Positions 7,646 through 16,565 of a stretch of 64,000 bases of DNA are shown one piece after another. A model generated the notes under the pieces. That model ran no database searches. It saw only the letters and a program-made list of their open reading frames with translations, and had not been told where the DNA came from. Source of the stretch: Rhizorhabdus wittichii RW1 (lineage in GTDB: Bacteria > Pseudomonadota > Alphaproteobacteria > Sphingomonadales > Sphingomonadaceae). The position numbers and the translations under genes were made by a program. The stretch covers positions 4,157,501-4,221,500 of the forward strand of contig CP000699.1 in NCBI GenBank assembly GCA_000016765.1, in the 5' to 3' direction. Positions within the stretch are counted from its first letter, which is position 1, and the number at the start of each line of letters is the position of its first letter.

Positions 7646-9952
7646 ATGGGCGCTGTCAGGAAAGTCTGTGTGATCGGCGCCGGGACGATGGGCGCCGGGA
7701 TCGCGGCGCAGGTCGCCAATGCCGGCGTGCCCGTGCTGCTGCTGGACATCGTCCCCAAGGAGGGGAGCAACCGGAACGCCATCGCCGAGGGCGCGGTCGC
7801 GAAGATGCTCAAGGCCGATCCGGCGCCCTTCATGTCGAAGGCGGCGGCGAAGCTGATCGAGACCGGCAATATCGACGACGATCTCGGCCGCGTCGCCGAG
7901 TGCGACTGGATCGTCGAGGCGATCATCGAGCGGCTCGACATCAAGCAGGGCCTCTACGAGAAGCTGGAGAAGGTCCGCAAGCCGGGGACGGCGGTGTCGT
8001 CGAACACCTCGACCATCCCGCTGGCGAAGCTGGTCGAGGGGCGGTCGGACGCGTTCGCGGCCGACTTCATGATCACCCATTTCTTCAACCCGCCGCGCTA
8101 CATGCGCCTGCTCGAACGGGTCACCGGTCCGAAGACCGACCGGGCGACCGCCGCCAAGGTCGCCGATTTCGGCGACCGTGCGCTCGGCAAGCGGGTCGTC
8201 GCGGCGAAGGACACGCCCGGCTTCATCGCCAACCGCATCGGCACCTACTGGATGCTGGTCGCGTACAACGCCGCCAGCGACCTGGGCCTGACGGTCGAGG
8301 AGGCCGACGCGATCGGCGGCAGGCCGATGGGCGTGCCCAAGACCGGCATCTTCGGCCTGATCGACCTGGTCGGCATCGACCTGATGCCGCTGCTGCTCAA
8401 GAGCCTCGGCTCGACCCTGCCCGAGGGCGACGCCTTCCACGCGGCGGTCCGGCCGATGCCGCTGGTCGATCGGATGATCGCCGACGGCTATACCGGCCGC
8501 AAGGGCAAGGGCGGCTTCTATCGCCTCAACCGCGAGGCCGGGAAGCGCAAGGAGGCGATCGACCTCGCCACCGGCGACTATCGGCCGGTGATCAAGGCCG
8601 ACGTGCCGCGCGCCGCCCTGCCGCAACTCGTCGCGCTGCCGGGCAAGACCGGCCAGTTCGCCTGGGCGGTGCTGGGCCAGTTGCTCGCCTATGCCGCCGA
8701 TCTGGTCGGCACGATCGCCGACGACGTCGTCGCGATCGATGACGCGATGAAGCTCGGCTACAACTGGAAATACGGCCCGTTCGAGCTGATCGACCAGCTT
8801 GGGCCTGCCGCCTTCGCGCAGCGGCTCGCCGACGAGGGGCGGCCGGTGCCGACGATCCTGAAGACCGCCGGCGACCGCAGCTTCTACCGGGTCGAGGGCG
8901 GCAAGCGCCAGTATCTCGGCCTCGACGGCGCCTATCACGACGTCGTCCGGCCCGAGGGCGTGCTGCTGCTGGAGGACGTCAAGCTCGCCGCCAAGCCGAT
9001 CCTCAAGAATGGCTCGGCCGCGCTGTGGGACATCGGCGACGGCGTCGCCTGCTTCGAGTTCACCTCGAAGATGAATGCCCTGGACGGCGATACGCTCAAG
9101 CTGCTCGGCCAGGCGATCGAGCATGTCGGCAAGGGCATGAAGGCGCTGGTCGTCTACAATGAGGGGTCGAACTTCTCGGCGGGCGCCAATCTCGGCCTCG
9201 CCCTGTTCGCGGTGAACATCGCCGCCTGGGGCGAGATCGAGAAGCTCGTCGCCGGCGGGCAGCAGGCCTACAAGGCGCTCAAATATGCGCCCTTCCCGGT
9301 GGTCTCGGCCCCGTCCGGGCTGGCGCTTGGCGGCGGCTGCGAGATATTGCTCCACTCGGACGCGATCCAGGCGCATGCCGAAAGCTATATCGGCCTGGTC
9401 GAATGCGGCGTCGGCCTCGTCCCCGGCTGGGGCGGCTGCGGCGAATATATCGATCGCTGGGTCAAGTCGGGCCTGTTGCCCAAGGGGCCGATGCCCGCCG
9501 TCGCCAAGGCGTTCGAGACGATCTCGACCGCGACCGTCGCCAAGTCGGCGGCCGAGGCGAAGGAGCTGATGTTCCTGCGCAGGGACGATGCGATCACGAT
9601 GAACCGCGACCGGTTGCTCGCCGACGCCAAGGCGAAGGCGCTCGCGCTGGTCGACGGCTATCAGCCGCCCAGGCCGCCCGAGTTCCGCCTGCCGGGACCG
9701 AGCGGCCGGGTCGCGCTGGCCATGGCGGCCGAGGGCTTCCACAAGCGCGGCATGGCGACCGACTATGACATGGTCGTCTCCGACGCGCTTGCGGGCGTGC
9801 TGACCGGCGGCGATACCGACCTCGTCGACGTGGTGGCCGAGGAGCAGATGCTCGCCCTCGAACGCGCGGCCTTCCTCGAGCGGGTCCGCGACCCGAGGAC
9901 GGTGGCGCGGGTCGAGACGATGCTCGAAACCGGCAAGCCGCTGCGGAACTAA
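7646..9952 (+). CDS. 3-hydroxyacyl-CoA dehydrogenase / enoyl-CoA hydratase
   Basis: Bifunctional beta-oxidation protein of 768 residues from ATG 7646 (a GTG at 7640 is possible; GGAGG lies at 7631-7635). Domain order is dehydrogenase first: Rossmann motif GAGTMGAGIAAQVANAG at residues 9-25, then the catalytic region THFFNPPRYMRLLE, with the hydratase domain at the C-terminal end (NFSAGANLG oxyanion segment, APSGLALGGGCEI, ECGVGLVPGWGG). This is the reverse of E. coli FadB and matches the FadN-type arrangement. It follows the thiolase by two bases and is followed by a palindromic repeat before the acyl-CoA dehydrogenase. Confidence 0.94.
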   Translation: MGAVRKVCVIGAGTMGAGIAAQVANAGVPVLLLDIVPKEGSNRNAIAEGAVAKMLKADPAPFMSKAAAKLIETGNIDDDLGRVAECDWIVEAIIERLDIKQGLYEKLEKVRKPGTAVSSNTSTIPLAKLVEGRSDAFAADFMITHFFNPPRYMRLLERVTGPKTDRATAAKVADFGDRALGKRVVAAKDTPGFIANRIGTYWMLVAYNAASDLGLTVEEADAIGGRPMGVPKTGIFGLIDLVGIDLMPLLLKSLGSTLPEGDAFHAAVRPMPLVDRMIADGYTGRKGKGGFYRLNREAGKRKEAIDLATGDYRPVIKADVPRAALPQLVALPGKTGQFAWAVLGQLLAYAADLVGTIADDVVAIDDAMKLGYNWKYGPFELIDQLGPAAFAQRLADEGRPVPTILKTAGDRSFYRVEGGKRQYLGLDGAYHDVVRPEGVLLLEDVKLAAKPILKNGSAALWDIGDGVACFEFTSKMNALDGDTLKLLGQAIEHVGKGMKALVVYNEGSNFSAGANLGLALFAVNIAAWGEIEKLVAGGQQAYKALKYAPFPVVSAPSGLALGGGCEILLHSDAIQAHAESYIGLVECGVGLVPGWGGCGEYIDRWVKSGLLPKGPMPAVAKAFETISTATVAKSAAEAKELMFLRRDDAITMNRDRLLADAKAKALALVDGYQPPRPPEFRLPGPSGRVALAMAAEGFHKRGMATDYDMVVSDALAGVLTGGDTDLVDVVAEEQMLALERAAFLERVRDPRTVARVETMLETGKPLRN

Positions 9953-9955
9953 AAT

Positions 9956-10080
9956 ATCCTCCCCGGGACGGGGAGGGGGACCATGCGCAGCATGGTGGAG
10001 GGGCGGCGCGAAGCGCCGTTGCACGGCGGCCCCTCCACCGCTCTGCGAGCGGTCCCCCTCCCCGTACCGGGGAGGAACGA
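9956..10080. repeat. Dispersed intergenic repeat, family B copy 1
   Basis: About 125 bp between two same-direction beta-oxidation genes. Terminal arms TCCTCCCCGGGACGGGGAGG and CCCCTCCCCGTACCGGGGAGG enclose nested inverted repeats such as CATGCGCAGCATG and GGCGCGAAGCGCC. A second copy with the same outer plan is at 47560-47710. Folded in mRNA, it would form a long hairpin between the two cistrons. Confidence 0.75.
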
Positions 10081-10093
10081 TAAGGAGCATGAG

Positions 10094-11884
10094 ATGCAAG
10101 TCTATGAGGCCCCGCTGCGCGACATGCGCTTCGTCATCCACGAGCTGTTCGGCGACGACGGTTTCGGCAACCTGCCCGCGCATGAAGAGTTCACCCCCGA
10201 CCTGATCGACGCGGTGATCGAGGAGGCGGCGAAGCTGGCGCAGGACGTGCTGCTGCCGATCAACGCCAGCGGCGATCTGGAGGGCTGCGTCTGGGAGAAT
10301 GGCGTCGTCCGCACCCCGGCCGGCTTCAAGGAGGCCTATGCCCAGTTCCGCGACGGCGGCTGGTGCGCGCTCGCCAGCGATCCGAAATGGGGCGGGCAGG
10401 GCCTGCCCGAGACGGTCAACAAGCTGGTCGAGGAGATGATCAGCTCGGCCAACCTCTCCTTCGGCCTTTATCCCGGCCTCACCCATGGCGGCACCACCGC
10501 GCTCAAGGCGCATGCGTCGGCCGACCTTCAGGAGCGCTTCCTGCCCAAGATGGTCTCGGGCGTCTGGTCGGGGACGATGTGCCTGACCGAGCCGCATTGC
10601 GGCACCGACCTGGGCATGCTGCGCACCAAGGCGGTGCCGCAGCCGGACGGCAGCCACCGGATCACCGGCAACAAGATCTTCATCTCGGCCGGCGACCATG
10701 ATCTGAGCGAGAACATCATCCATCTCGTCCTCGCCCGCCTGCCCGACGCGCCGCCGGGCGTGAAGGGGATCAGCCTGTTCGTCGTCCCCAAATATCTGCC
10801 GAAGGAGGACGGTTCGGTCGGCCCGTCGAACGGCGTGTCGTGCACCGGCATCGAGCACAAGATGGGCCTCAAGGCCTCGGCCACCTGCCAGATGAGCTTC
10901 GACGATTCGACCGGCTGGCTGGTCGGCGAGCCGAACAGCGGCCTCAATGCGATGTTCACGATGATGAACACCGAGCGCGTCTCGGTCGGCGTCCAGGGCC
11001 TGGGCGTCGCGACCGCCGCCTATCAGAGCGCGGTCGCCTATGCGAAGGACCGCATCCAGGGGCGGGCGCTGTCGGGCCCGAAACGCCCCGACCTCGCCGC
11101 CGACCCGATCATCGTCCACCCCGACGTTCGCCGCATGCTGATGACGATGCGCGCCTATACCGAGGGCTGCCGCATGCTCAGCATCTGGGTCGCGCGCGCG
11201 CTCGATGCCGAGCGCCATTCGCCCGATGCCGAGGTGCGCCAGCGCGCCGAGGACATGACCGCGCTGATGACCCCGGTGGTCAAGGCGCTGCTCACCGACC
11301 TCGGCCATGAGACCGCGCAGATCGGTATCCAGGTCTATGGCGGCCACGGCTACATCCGCGAGCACGGCATGGAGCAATATGCCCGCGATGCCCGCATCAC
11401 GATGATCTACGAGGGCACCAACGGCGTCCAGGCGCTCGACCTCGTCGGCCGCAAGATGCCGGCGCATGGCGGCCGCTACCTGCGCTCCTTCTTCCACCCG
11501 GTCGCCGCCTTCATCGAGCAGCACAAGGCGGTGCCGGGCATGGAGAAGATGATCGAGGCGCTGGAGAAGGCGTTCGGCGCGCTCCAGCTCTCGACCGCGA
11601 CGATCGCGCAGAAGGGCCTCGCCGACCCGGAGGAGGCGGGCGCCGCCTCGTCCGACTATCTCCGCCTGCTCGGCCTTGTCGCCATGGCCTATCTGTTCGC
11701 CAGGGCGGCCAAGATCGCCGGCATGAAGAAGATGATGGGCCAGGACCCGGACGGCTTCTACGCCGCCAAGCTGGTGACGGTCCGCTTCTTCTACGAACGC
11801 ATCCTGCCGCAGGTCGCCGGGCTGTTCCAGGCGATCAAGGCCGGCAAGCGATCGATGATGGAGCTGCCCGAAGAAGCGTTCTGA
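10094..11884 (+). CDS. Acyl-CoA dehydrogenase (with AcdN-type N-terminal extension)
   Basis: FAD enzyme for the first oxidation of beta-oxidation, acyl-CoA to trans-2-enoyl-CoA. ATG 10094 follows AAGGAG and gives 596 residues, longer than classic ~380-residue dehydrogenases because of extra N- and C-terminal domains typical of this subgroup (N-terminus MQVYEAPLRDMRFVIHELFG). FAD/substrate motifs are MCLTEPHCGTDLG (about 162-174) and KIFISAGDHD; the catalytic glutamate is probably E440 in MIYEGTNGVQALDLVGRK. With the preceding thiolase and bifunctional enzyme it completes the cycle. It ends just before a strong terminator. Confidence 0.94.
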   Translation: MQVYEAPLRDMRFVIHELFGDDGFGNLPAHEEFTPDLIDAVIEEAAKLAQDVLLPINASGDLEGCVWENGVVRTPAGFKEAYAQFRDGGWCALASDPKWGGQGLPETVNKLVEEMISSANLSFGLYPGLTHGGTTALKAHASADLQERFLPKMVSGVWSGTMCLTEPHCGTDLGMLRTKAVPQPDGSHRITGNKIFISAGDHDLSENIIHLVLARLPDAPPGVKGISLFVVPKYLPKEDGSVGPSNGVSCTGIEHKMGLKASATCQMSFDDSTGWLVGEPNSGLNAMFTMMNTERVSVGVQGLGVATAAYQSAVAYAKDRIQGRALSGPKRPDLAADPIIVHPDVRRMLMTMRAYTEGCRMLSIWVARALDAERHSPDAEVRQRAEDMTALMTPVVKALLTDLGHETAQIGIQVYGGHGYIREHGMEQYARDARITMIYEGTNGVQALDLVGRKMPAHGGRYLRSFFHPVAAFIEQHKAVPGMEKMIEALEKAFGALQLSTATIAQKGLADPEEAGAASSDYLRLLGLVAMAYLFARAAKIAGMKKMMGQDPDGFYAAKLVTVRFFYERILPQVAGLFQAIKAGKRSMMELPEEAF

Positions 11885-11904
11885 CGGGCCGGGCCGGTCG
11901 AATG

Positions 11905-11940
11905 AAAAAGGGGCGGCTCCCGCGGGACCGCCCCTTTTTT
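11905..11940. terminator. Bidirectional rho-independent terminator
   Basis: AAAAAGGGGCGG and CCGCCCCTTTTTT flank a short inner stem (TCCC/GGGA). The A-run on one side and T-run on the other let it work for both the acyl-CoA dehydrogenase on the plus strand and the helicase on the minus strand. Confidence 0.9.
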
Positions 11941-11950
11941 CATGATCGTT

Positions 11951-13732
11951 TCACGAAGGCTTGCGACCGCCGCCCTTGAACGGTTTCGCGCCGTAGCGCT
12001 TCGGTCCGCCATGGCCGCGCGGGGCCCCGCCGAAGCCGCCGGGGCCGCCCGGAGCGCGGGGGCCGCGCGGGCCTCCCGGCGGCGGGCCGCGGCGGTCGCG
12101 GAGCTGGGCGGGGGGCGGGGTCGGCGCGTCGCCGGCGGGTTCGATGACGACGCCGTCCTCTTCCCCGGCGGTGCGCTTCAGCGCGTCGGTGAACTTGCCC
12201 GCGATGGCGCGCGGAATCTCGAAACGGGTCTCGGTCTGGAAGATGCGGATCGCGCCGACCTCGCGCTTGGTGATGTGGCCGCGACGGCAGAGCAGCGGCA
12301 GCAGCCAGCGCGGATCGGCGTTGGCGCCGCGCCCGACGTTCATGCGGAACCAGACCGTGTCCTCGAAACCGGGGCGCGGACCCTGCTCGCGGGTCGCCTG
12401 TTCGCGGTCGCCACGGGCGATCGGCGAGGCGTCGATCAGGTCTTCGGGCGCCGGCAGGCTCTGCCGCTGGGTGCGGACGAAGGCGGCGGCGATCTCCTCG
12501 GCGCTGCGCGTCTCGAGCAGCTTGCGCGCGACGTCCAGATCCTCGTCGGAGATTTCGCCGACCGACAGGCTTTCGAGCAGCCTTTCCTGGTCCCGCGCAT
12601 AAATCTCGTCGGGCGTCGGCACCTTGTCCCAGGTGGCGTTGACGTTGGCGCCGCGCAGCAGCCGCTCGGCATGGCGGCGGCGCTGATAGGGGGTGATGAG
12701 GACGCAGGTGCCCTTCCGGCCCGCGCGGCCGGTGCGGCCCGAGCGGTGCTGGAGCGTCTCGGGATCGATCGGCAGCTCGGCATGGATCACCAGCTCGAGT
12801 CCCGGAAGGTCGATGCCGCGCGCCGCGACGTCGGTCGCGACGCAGACCCGCGCGCGGCGGTCGCGCAACGCCTGGAGCGCGTGGTTGCGCTCGTTCTGGC
12901 TGAGCTCGCCCGACAGGGTGACGGCCGAGAAGCCGCGCTCGGTCAGCGTCGCCGACAGGCGACGGACATTCTCGCGCGTGGCGCAGAACACCATCGCGCC
13001 CTTGGCTTCGTGGAAGCGCAGGACGTTGACGACGGCGTTCTGGATGTCGGCCGGGGCGACGGCCATCGCGCGATAGTCGATATCGGCATGGGATTCGCGC
13101 TCGCTGGTCGTCTGGATGCGCAGCGCGTCGCGCTGGTAGCGCTTGGCGAGCAGGGCGATCGGCTTGGGCATCGTCGCCGAGAAGAGCAGCGTGCGGCGCT
13201 CGGGCGGGGTCAGGTCGAGGATCTCCTCCAGATCCTCGCGGAAGCCCAGGTCGAGCATCTCGTCGGCCTCGTCGAGGATCACCGCGCGCAGCGATCCGGG
13301 CTGGAGCGCGCCGCGTTCGAGATGGTCCTTGAGCCGGCCCGGCGTGCCGACGACGATGTGGCAGCCATAGCTGAGCTGCCGCTGCTCGACGCGCACGTTC
13401 ATGCCGCCGACGCAGCTCACCACCCGCGCGCCGAGCTTGGCGTAGAGCCATTGCAGCTCGCGCTGCACCTGGAGCGCGAGCTCGCGGGTCGGGGCGATGA
13501 TCAGGGCGAGCGGCTCGCCGGCGCGGGGCAGGGCCTCGGCGCCCTGCAGCAGCGTCTCGGCGATGGCGAGGCCGTAGGCGACGGTCTTGCCCGACCCGGT
13601 CTGGGCGGAGACGAGCAGGTCGCGGTCGTGCGCCTCGGCGGCGATCACCTGCGCCTGGACGGGAGTAGGGGCGGTGTAGCCGCGCTCGGTGATAGCCTCG
13701 GCGACGGGCCGGGGCAGGGAGGAAAAGGGCAT
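11951..13732 (-). CDS. DEAD-box ATP-dependent RNA helicase (DeaD/CsdA-like)
   Basis: RNA helicase of 593 residues from ATG 13732. Core motifs are in order: Q motif (YTAPTPVQAQVI), Walker A AQTGSGKT (43-50), PTRELA, DEAD at 154-157, SATMP, and the second RecA lobe with RVCVATDVAARGIDLPGLELV and HRSGRTGRAGRKG. Residues around 480-545 resemble the DbpA RNA-binding domain (GRGANADPRWLLPLLCRRGHI), and the tail is a Gly/Arg/Pro-rich stretch ending KPFKGGGRKPS, both as in DeaD-type helicases of ribosome assembly and cold adaptation. An in-frame ATG at 13837 would add 35 low-quality residues. Confidence 0.92.
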   Translation of the reverse strand: MPFSSLPRPVAEAITERGYTAPTPVQAQVIAAEAHDRDLLVSAQTGSGKTVAYGLAIAETLLQGAEALPRAGEPLALIIAPTRELALQVQRELQWLYAKLGARVVSCVGGMNVRVEQRQLSYGCHIVVGTPGRLKDHLERGALQPGSLRAVILDEADEMLDLGFREDLEEILDLTPPERRTLLFSATMPKPIALLAKRYQRDALRIQTTSERESHADIDYRAMAVAPADIQNAVVNVLRFHEAKGAMVFCATRENVRRLSATLTERGFSAVTLSGELSQNERNHALQALRDRRARVCVATDVAARGIDLPGLELVIHAELPIDPETLQHRSGRTGRAGRKGTCVLITPYQRRRHAERLLRGANVNATWDKVPTPDEIYARDQERLLESLSVGEISDEDLDVARKLLETRSAEEIAAAFVRTQRQSLPAPEDLIDASPIARGDREQATREQGPRPGFEDTVWFRMNVGRGANADPRWLLPLLCRRGHITKREVGAIRIFQTETRFEIPRAIAGKFTDALKRTAGEEDGVVIEPAGDAPTPPPAQLRDRRGPPPGGPRGPRAPGGPGGFGGAPRGHGGPKRYGAKPFKGGGRKPS

Positions 13733-14055
13733 CTGATATCCGATAGCAGGGTCGCCGGCGCCTCTCCGCGCGGCATGTGATGCGGCCCTATACGCCCAAA
13801 GGCTGCGAAACGCCAGCAGCGCTGCTTGCATTTTCAACTATCGTCGCAGGCGTCGCGACGAAGGGCGCGATGGAAGAAAAGCGGCGCCTGCTTCGTATCG
13901 ACCTCCATGGGCCCGTCCTGCGCGGCTCGAACGGCTGGGAGGGAGGACATGTCGGCGCGGGAAAACAACGGCCTGGGGCGGGGCGTGGCGAGGGCGCGAC
14001 GGATGCGCCCGACATGCAGCTTGCGTTCATCTCCGCGTTGCCAGCAATGGGAGCG
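13733..14055. other. Gap between divergent helicase and acyltransferase genes
   Basis: About 320 bp that should hold the promoters of two divergent genes. The acyltransferase frame stays open through all of it (ATGs at 13777 and 14014), so part may code for an N-terminal extension, but its composition looks non-coding and no good ribosome-binding site was found. I see no repeat, RNA gene or clear promoter. Confidence 0.4.
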
Positions 14056-15216
14056 ATGAGCCGCATGCTTCCTCCAGACGCGCCCGCGCGGCGGATGGCG
14101 CGACCACCATTTCCCCCCGTATCGCAGGCGATCGGCCTTGCGCGGCTGCTCTGCATCCTCGGCATCGTCTATGTCCATGCCTGGACCGGGCTCGGCGGTG
14201 ACCAGATGGCGGCGCAGATGGGGTCGGCGCAGGATATCCTGCGCTGGACGGTGGTCGAGCTGTTCGGACGCAGCGCGGTGCCGCTGCTCAGCATGGTGTC
14301 GGGCTGGCTGGTCGCCGGGTCGCTCGCGCGGCGCGGGGCGAAGCCCTTCCTCGACAGCAAGGCGCGCACCATCCTGCTGCCGATGATCCTGTGGAACGCG
14401 ATCGCGATGGTGCTGGTGGTCGGCGCCGCCACGCTCGGCTGGGCGCGGGCGCCGCTGCTCGGCGACGCGCGCTGGATCGCCGACAATCTCCTCAACCTCA
14501 CCCGTGCCGGCGACATCAACGTCCAGACCGCCTTCCTGCGCGACCTGTTCCTCTGCATGCTCGCCGCGCCGCTGCTGGTGCGGCTGCGCAGCCGCTGGCT
14601 GCTGCTGGTCGGCGCGCTGGCCGCGCTGTGGTGGGTGAGCCTGTTCAAATTCCCGCTGCTGCTGCGCCCGACGATCCTGCTCTTCTTCGTCGGCGGCATC
14701 CTCGCCCGGCGTCACGGCCTGGCCGAGCGCGCGGCGCTGCTGCCGCCCTGGCAGGCGGTGCTGCCCTTCCTGCTGGTCGTGCCGGTCAAGATATGGCTGT
14801 CGATCGAGAATGGCGGGCTCGCCGATTTCCATCTCCACGCGACCGCGGCGGTCGACCTGCTGACGCGCAGCGCGGCCTCGCTGCTGGTCTGGCGCGGGGC
14901 GATCGCGCTGGCCGCGCGCCCGGTCGGTGTCCGGCTGCTCGAGTTCGAGCGCTACGCCTTCTTCCTGTTCTGCTGCCACCTGCTGTTCATGTGGCTGGTC
15001 GCGCCCGCGATCGGGGAACTGACGGGGACGATGGGAAGTCCGCTATGGCCGGCCTTCTTCCTGCTCCAGCCGGCGCTGGCCTTCGGCTTCGCGATCCTCC
15101 TGGCCAAGGCGGTCGAGGCGGTCTCCCCGAAGCTCGCCGAATTGTTGAGCGGCGGCCGGCTGGGCCGTGATCAGGCGACCTCGCCCGCCGCCCGGCCGCT
15201 CGCCCAGGCCCACTGA
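14056..15216 (+). CDS. Acyltransferase 3 family integral membrane protein
   Basis: Multi-pass inner-membrane protein of 386 residues from ATG 14056; starts at 14014, 14065 or 14095 are also possible. The first membrane helix LARLLCILGIVYVHAW carries the conserved His of the acyltransferase-3 family, and about ten further hydrophobic helices follow. Members O-acetylate or O-succinylate exopolysaccharides, lipopolysaccharide or glucans at the membrane. Neighbours do not name a substrate; a glycosyltransferase lies 3 kb downstream but is not obviously linked. Its 3' end overlaps the converging flavoprotein gene by 46 bp. Confidence 0.8.
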   Translation: MSRMLPPDAPARRMARPPFPPVSQAIGLARLLCILGIVYVHAWTGLGGDQMAAQMGSAQDILRWTVVELFGRSAVPLLSMVSGWLVAGSLARRGAKPFLDSKARTILLPMILWNAIAMVLVVGAATLGWARAPLLGDARWIADNLLNLTRAGDINVQTAFLRDLFLCMLAAPLLVRLRSRWLLLVGALAALWWVSLFKFPLLLRPTILLFFVGGILARRHGLAERAALLPPWQAVLPFLLVVPVKIWLSIENGGLADFHLHATAAVDLLTRSAASLLVWRGAIALAARPVGVRLLEFERYAFFLFCCHLLFMWLVAPAIGELTGTMGSPLWPAFFLLQPALAFGFAILLAKAVEAVSPKLAELLSGGRLGRDQATSPAARPLAQAH

Positions 15217-16346
15217 AAATTATAGCCGCCGAGCCAGCCGGTCACGTCGACCGCCTCGCCGATGAAATGCAGGCCCGGCGCCTTCTTCGCCATCAGGGTG
15301 CGCTGGTCGAGTCCGTCGGTCGAGACGCCGCCGATCGTCACCTCGGCCTTGGCGAAGCCCTCCGATCCGTTCGGCGTGAACGGCCAGCCGTTGAGCCTGC
15401 GCCCGGCGGTCGCCAGCGCCTGGTCCTTGTGACCCAGCATCGGCCCTGACAGCCCCAGCCGATCGGCCAGCACGTCGGCGAGCCGGTCGGGGAAATGCTC
15501 GCGCAAAATCGTGCGCGGCTCGGCCTTCGGGCGCGCCTGCTTCGCCGCGATCAGCAGGGCGGCCGCGTCGGCGCCGGGCAGCAGGTCGAGCGACAGCGTG
15601 TCGCCATGCCGCCAATAGCTGCTGATCTGGAGGATCGCCGGGCCCGACAGGCCGCGATGGGTGAACAGCGCCGCCTCGCGGAAGCGGGCCTTGCCGAGGC
15701 TGGCGACGACGTCGAGCGAGACGCCCGACAGCGTCTCGAACAATCGGTCGTCCTGGCCCAGCGTCAGCGGCACCAGCGCCGGGCGCGGCTCGACCACCTT
15801 CAGCCCGAACTGGCGCGCGACGTCATAGGCGAAGCCGGTCGCGCCCATCTTCGGGATCGACGGGCCGCCGGTCGCGATCACCAGCGACGGCGCGGCGTGG
15901 GTGCCGCCCGGCGTCTCGACCCGGAAGCGCTCGTCGGGTTTCGAGATGGCGGCGATGCGGGCGAGCAGCCTGGTCTCGACCCCGCCCGCCGCGCACTCCT
16001 CCTCCAGCATCGCGACGACCTGCCGCGCCGATCCGTCGCAGAAGAGCTGGCCGAGCGTCTTCTCGTGCCAGGCGATGCCGTGGCGGTCGACCAGGTCGAT
16101 GACATCGGCGGGCCGGTAGCGGCCGAGCGCCGATCGGGCGAAATGCGGATTGGCGGAGAGGTAGCGCTCGGCCAGCCCGCCATTGGCGTTGGTGAAGTTG
16201 CAGCGCCCGCCGCCCGAGATCAGGATCTTCGCCCCCGTCCGGTCGAGATGATCGAGCAGCAGCACCCGCCGCCCGCGCTGTCCCGCCGTCAGCGCGCACA
16301 TCAACCCGGCCGCGCCGGCGCCGATGATGATGACGTCGTGGGACAT
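15171..16346 (-). CDS. NAD(P)/FAD-dependent oxidoreductase, HI0933/BaiN family
   Basis: Flavoprotein of 391 residues. The N-terminal dinucleotide fold IIIGAGAAGLMCALTAG and the family-specific GAKILISGGGRCNFTN are clear, and the C-terminal GWLGGYNFQWAWASGRAAG is the usual FAD-contacting end. The physiological substrate of most family members is unknown, although BaiN is linked to bile-acid reduction in clostridia. Here it stands alone, converging on the acyltransferase and divergent from prfC across an intergenic repeat. Confidence 0.9.
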   Translation of the reverse strand: MSHDVIIIGAGAAGLMCALTAGQRGRRVLLLDHLDRTGAKILISGGGRCNFTNANGGLAERYLSANPHFARSALGRYRPADVIDLVDRHGIAWHEKTLGQLFCDGSARQVVAMLEEECAAGGVETRLLARIAAISKPDERFRVETPGGTHAAPSLVIATGGPSIPKMGATGFAYDVARQFGLKVVEPRPALVPLTLGQDDRLFETLSGVSLDVVASLGKARFREAALFTHRGLSGPAILQISSYWRHGDTLSLDLLPGADAAALLIAAKQARPKAEPRTILREHFPDRLADVLADRLGLSGPMLGHKDQALATAGRRLNGWPFTPNGSEGFAKAEVTIGGVSTDGLDQRTLMAKKAPGLHFIGEAVDVTGWLGGYNFQWAWASGRAAGEVA

Positions 16347-16360
16347 GGGGACTCCAGAAT

Positions 16361-16506
16361 AAGCCCCTCCCTTTCAAGGGAGGGGGAAGGGGTGGGTGCG
16401 AGCGCAGCGAGCTTCCTCGATCGTCCCGCAGAACTCCGCCAAGGGGCATCGAGCCCCTTGTCTCCGTACCCCACCCCTACGCCCCTCCCCTGCAGGGGAG
16501 GGGAAG
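16361..16506. repeat. Dispersed intergenic repeat, family A copy 2
   Basis: Same orientation and layout as the copy at 2289-2434: CCCTCCCTTTCAAGGGAGGG at one end, CCCCTCCCCTGCAGGGGAGG at the other, with AACTCCGCCAAGGGGC and GTACCCCACCCC inside. It lies between divergent genes, so here it cannot be a simple shared terminator. Confidence 0.8.
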
Positions 16507-16565
16507 CAAAGCGGAAGGGAGGGGGTTAATTAGATGCGAGAAGGCTGCTATCGGCCCGCGCCATC

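Noticed and set aside
7250-11524. 1,424-codon open frame on the minus strand opposite the beta-oxidation genes
   Set aside because: It lies antisense to three well-supported genes, its product is an Arg/Asp/His/Leu-rich low-complexity sequence typical of antisense frames in GC-rich DNA, and it has no domain.
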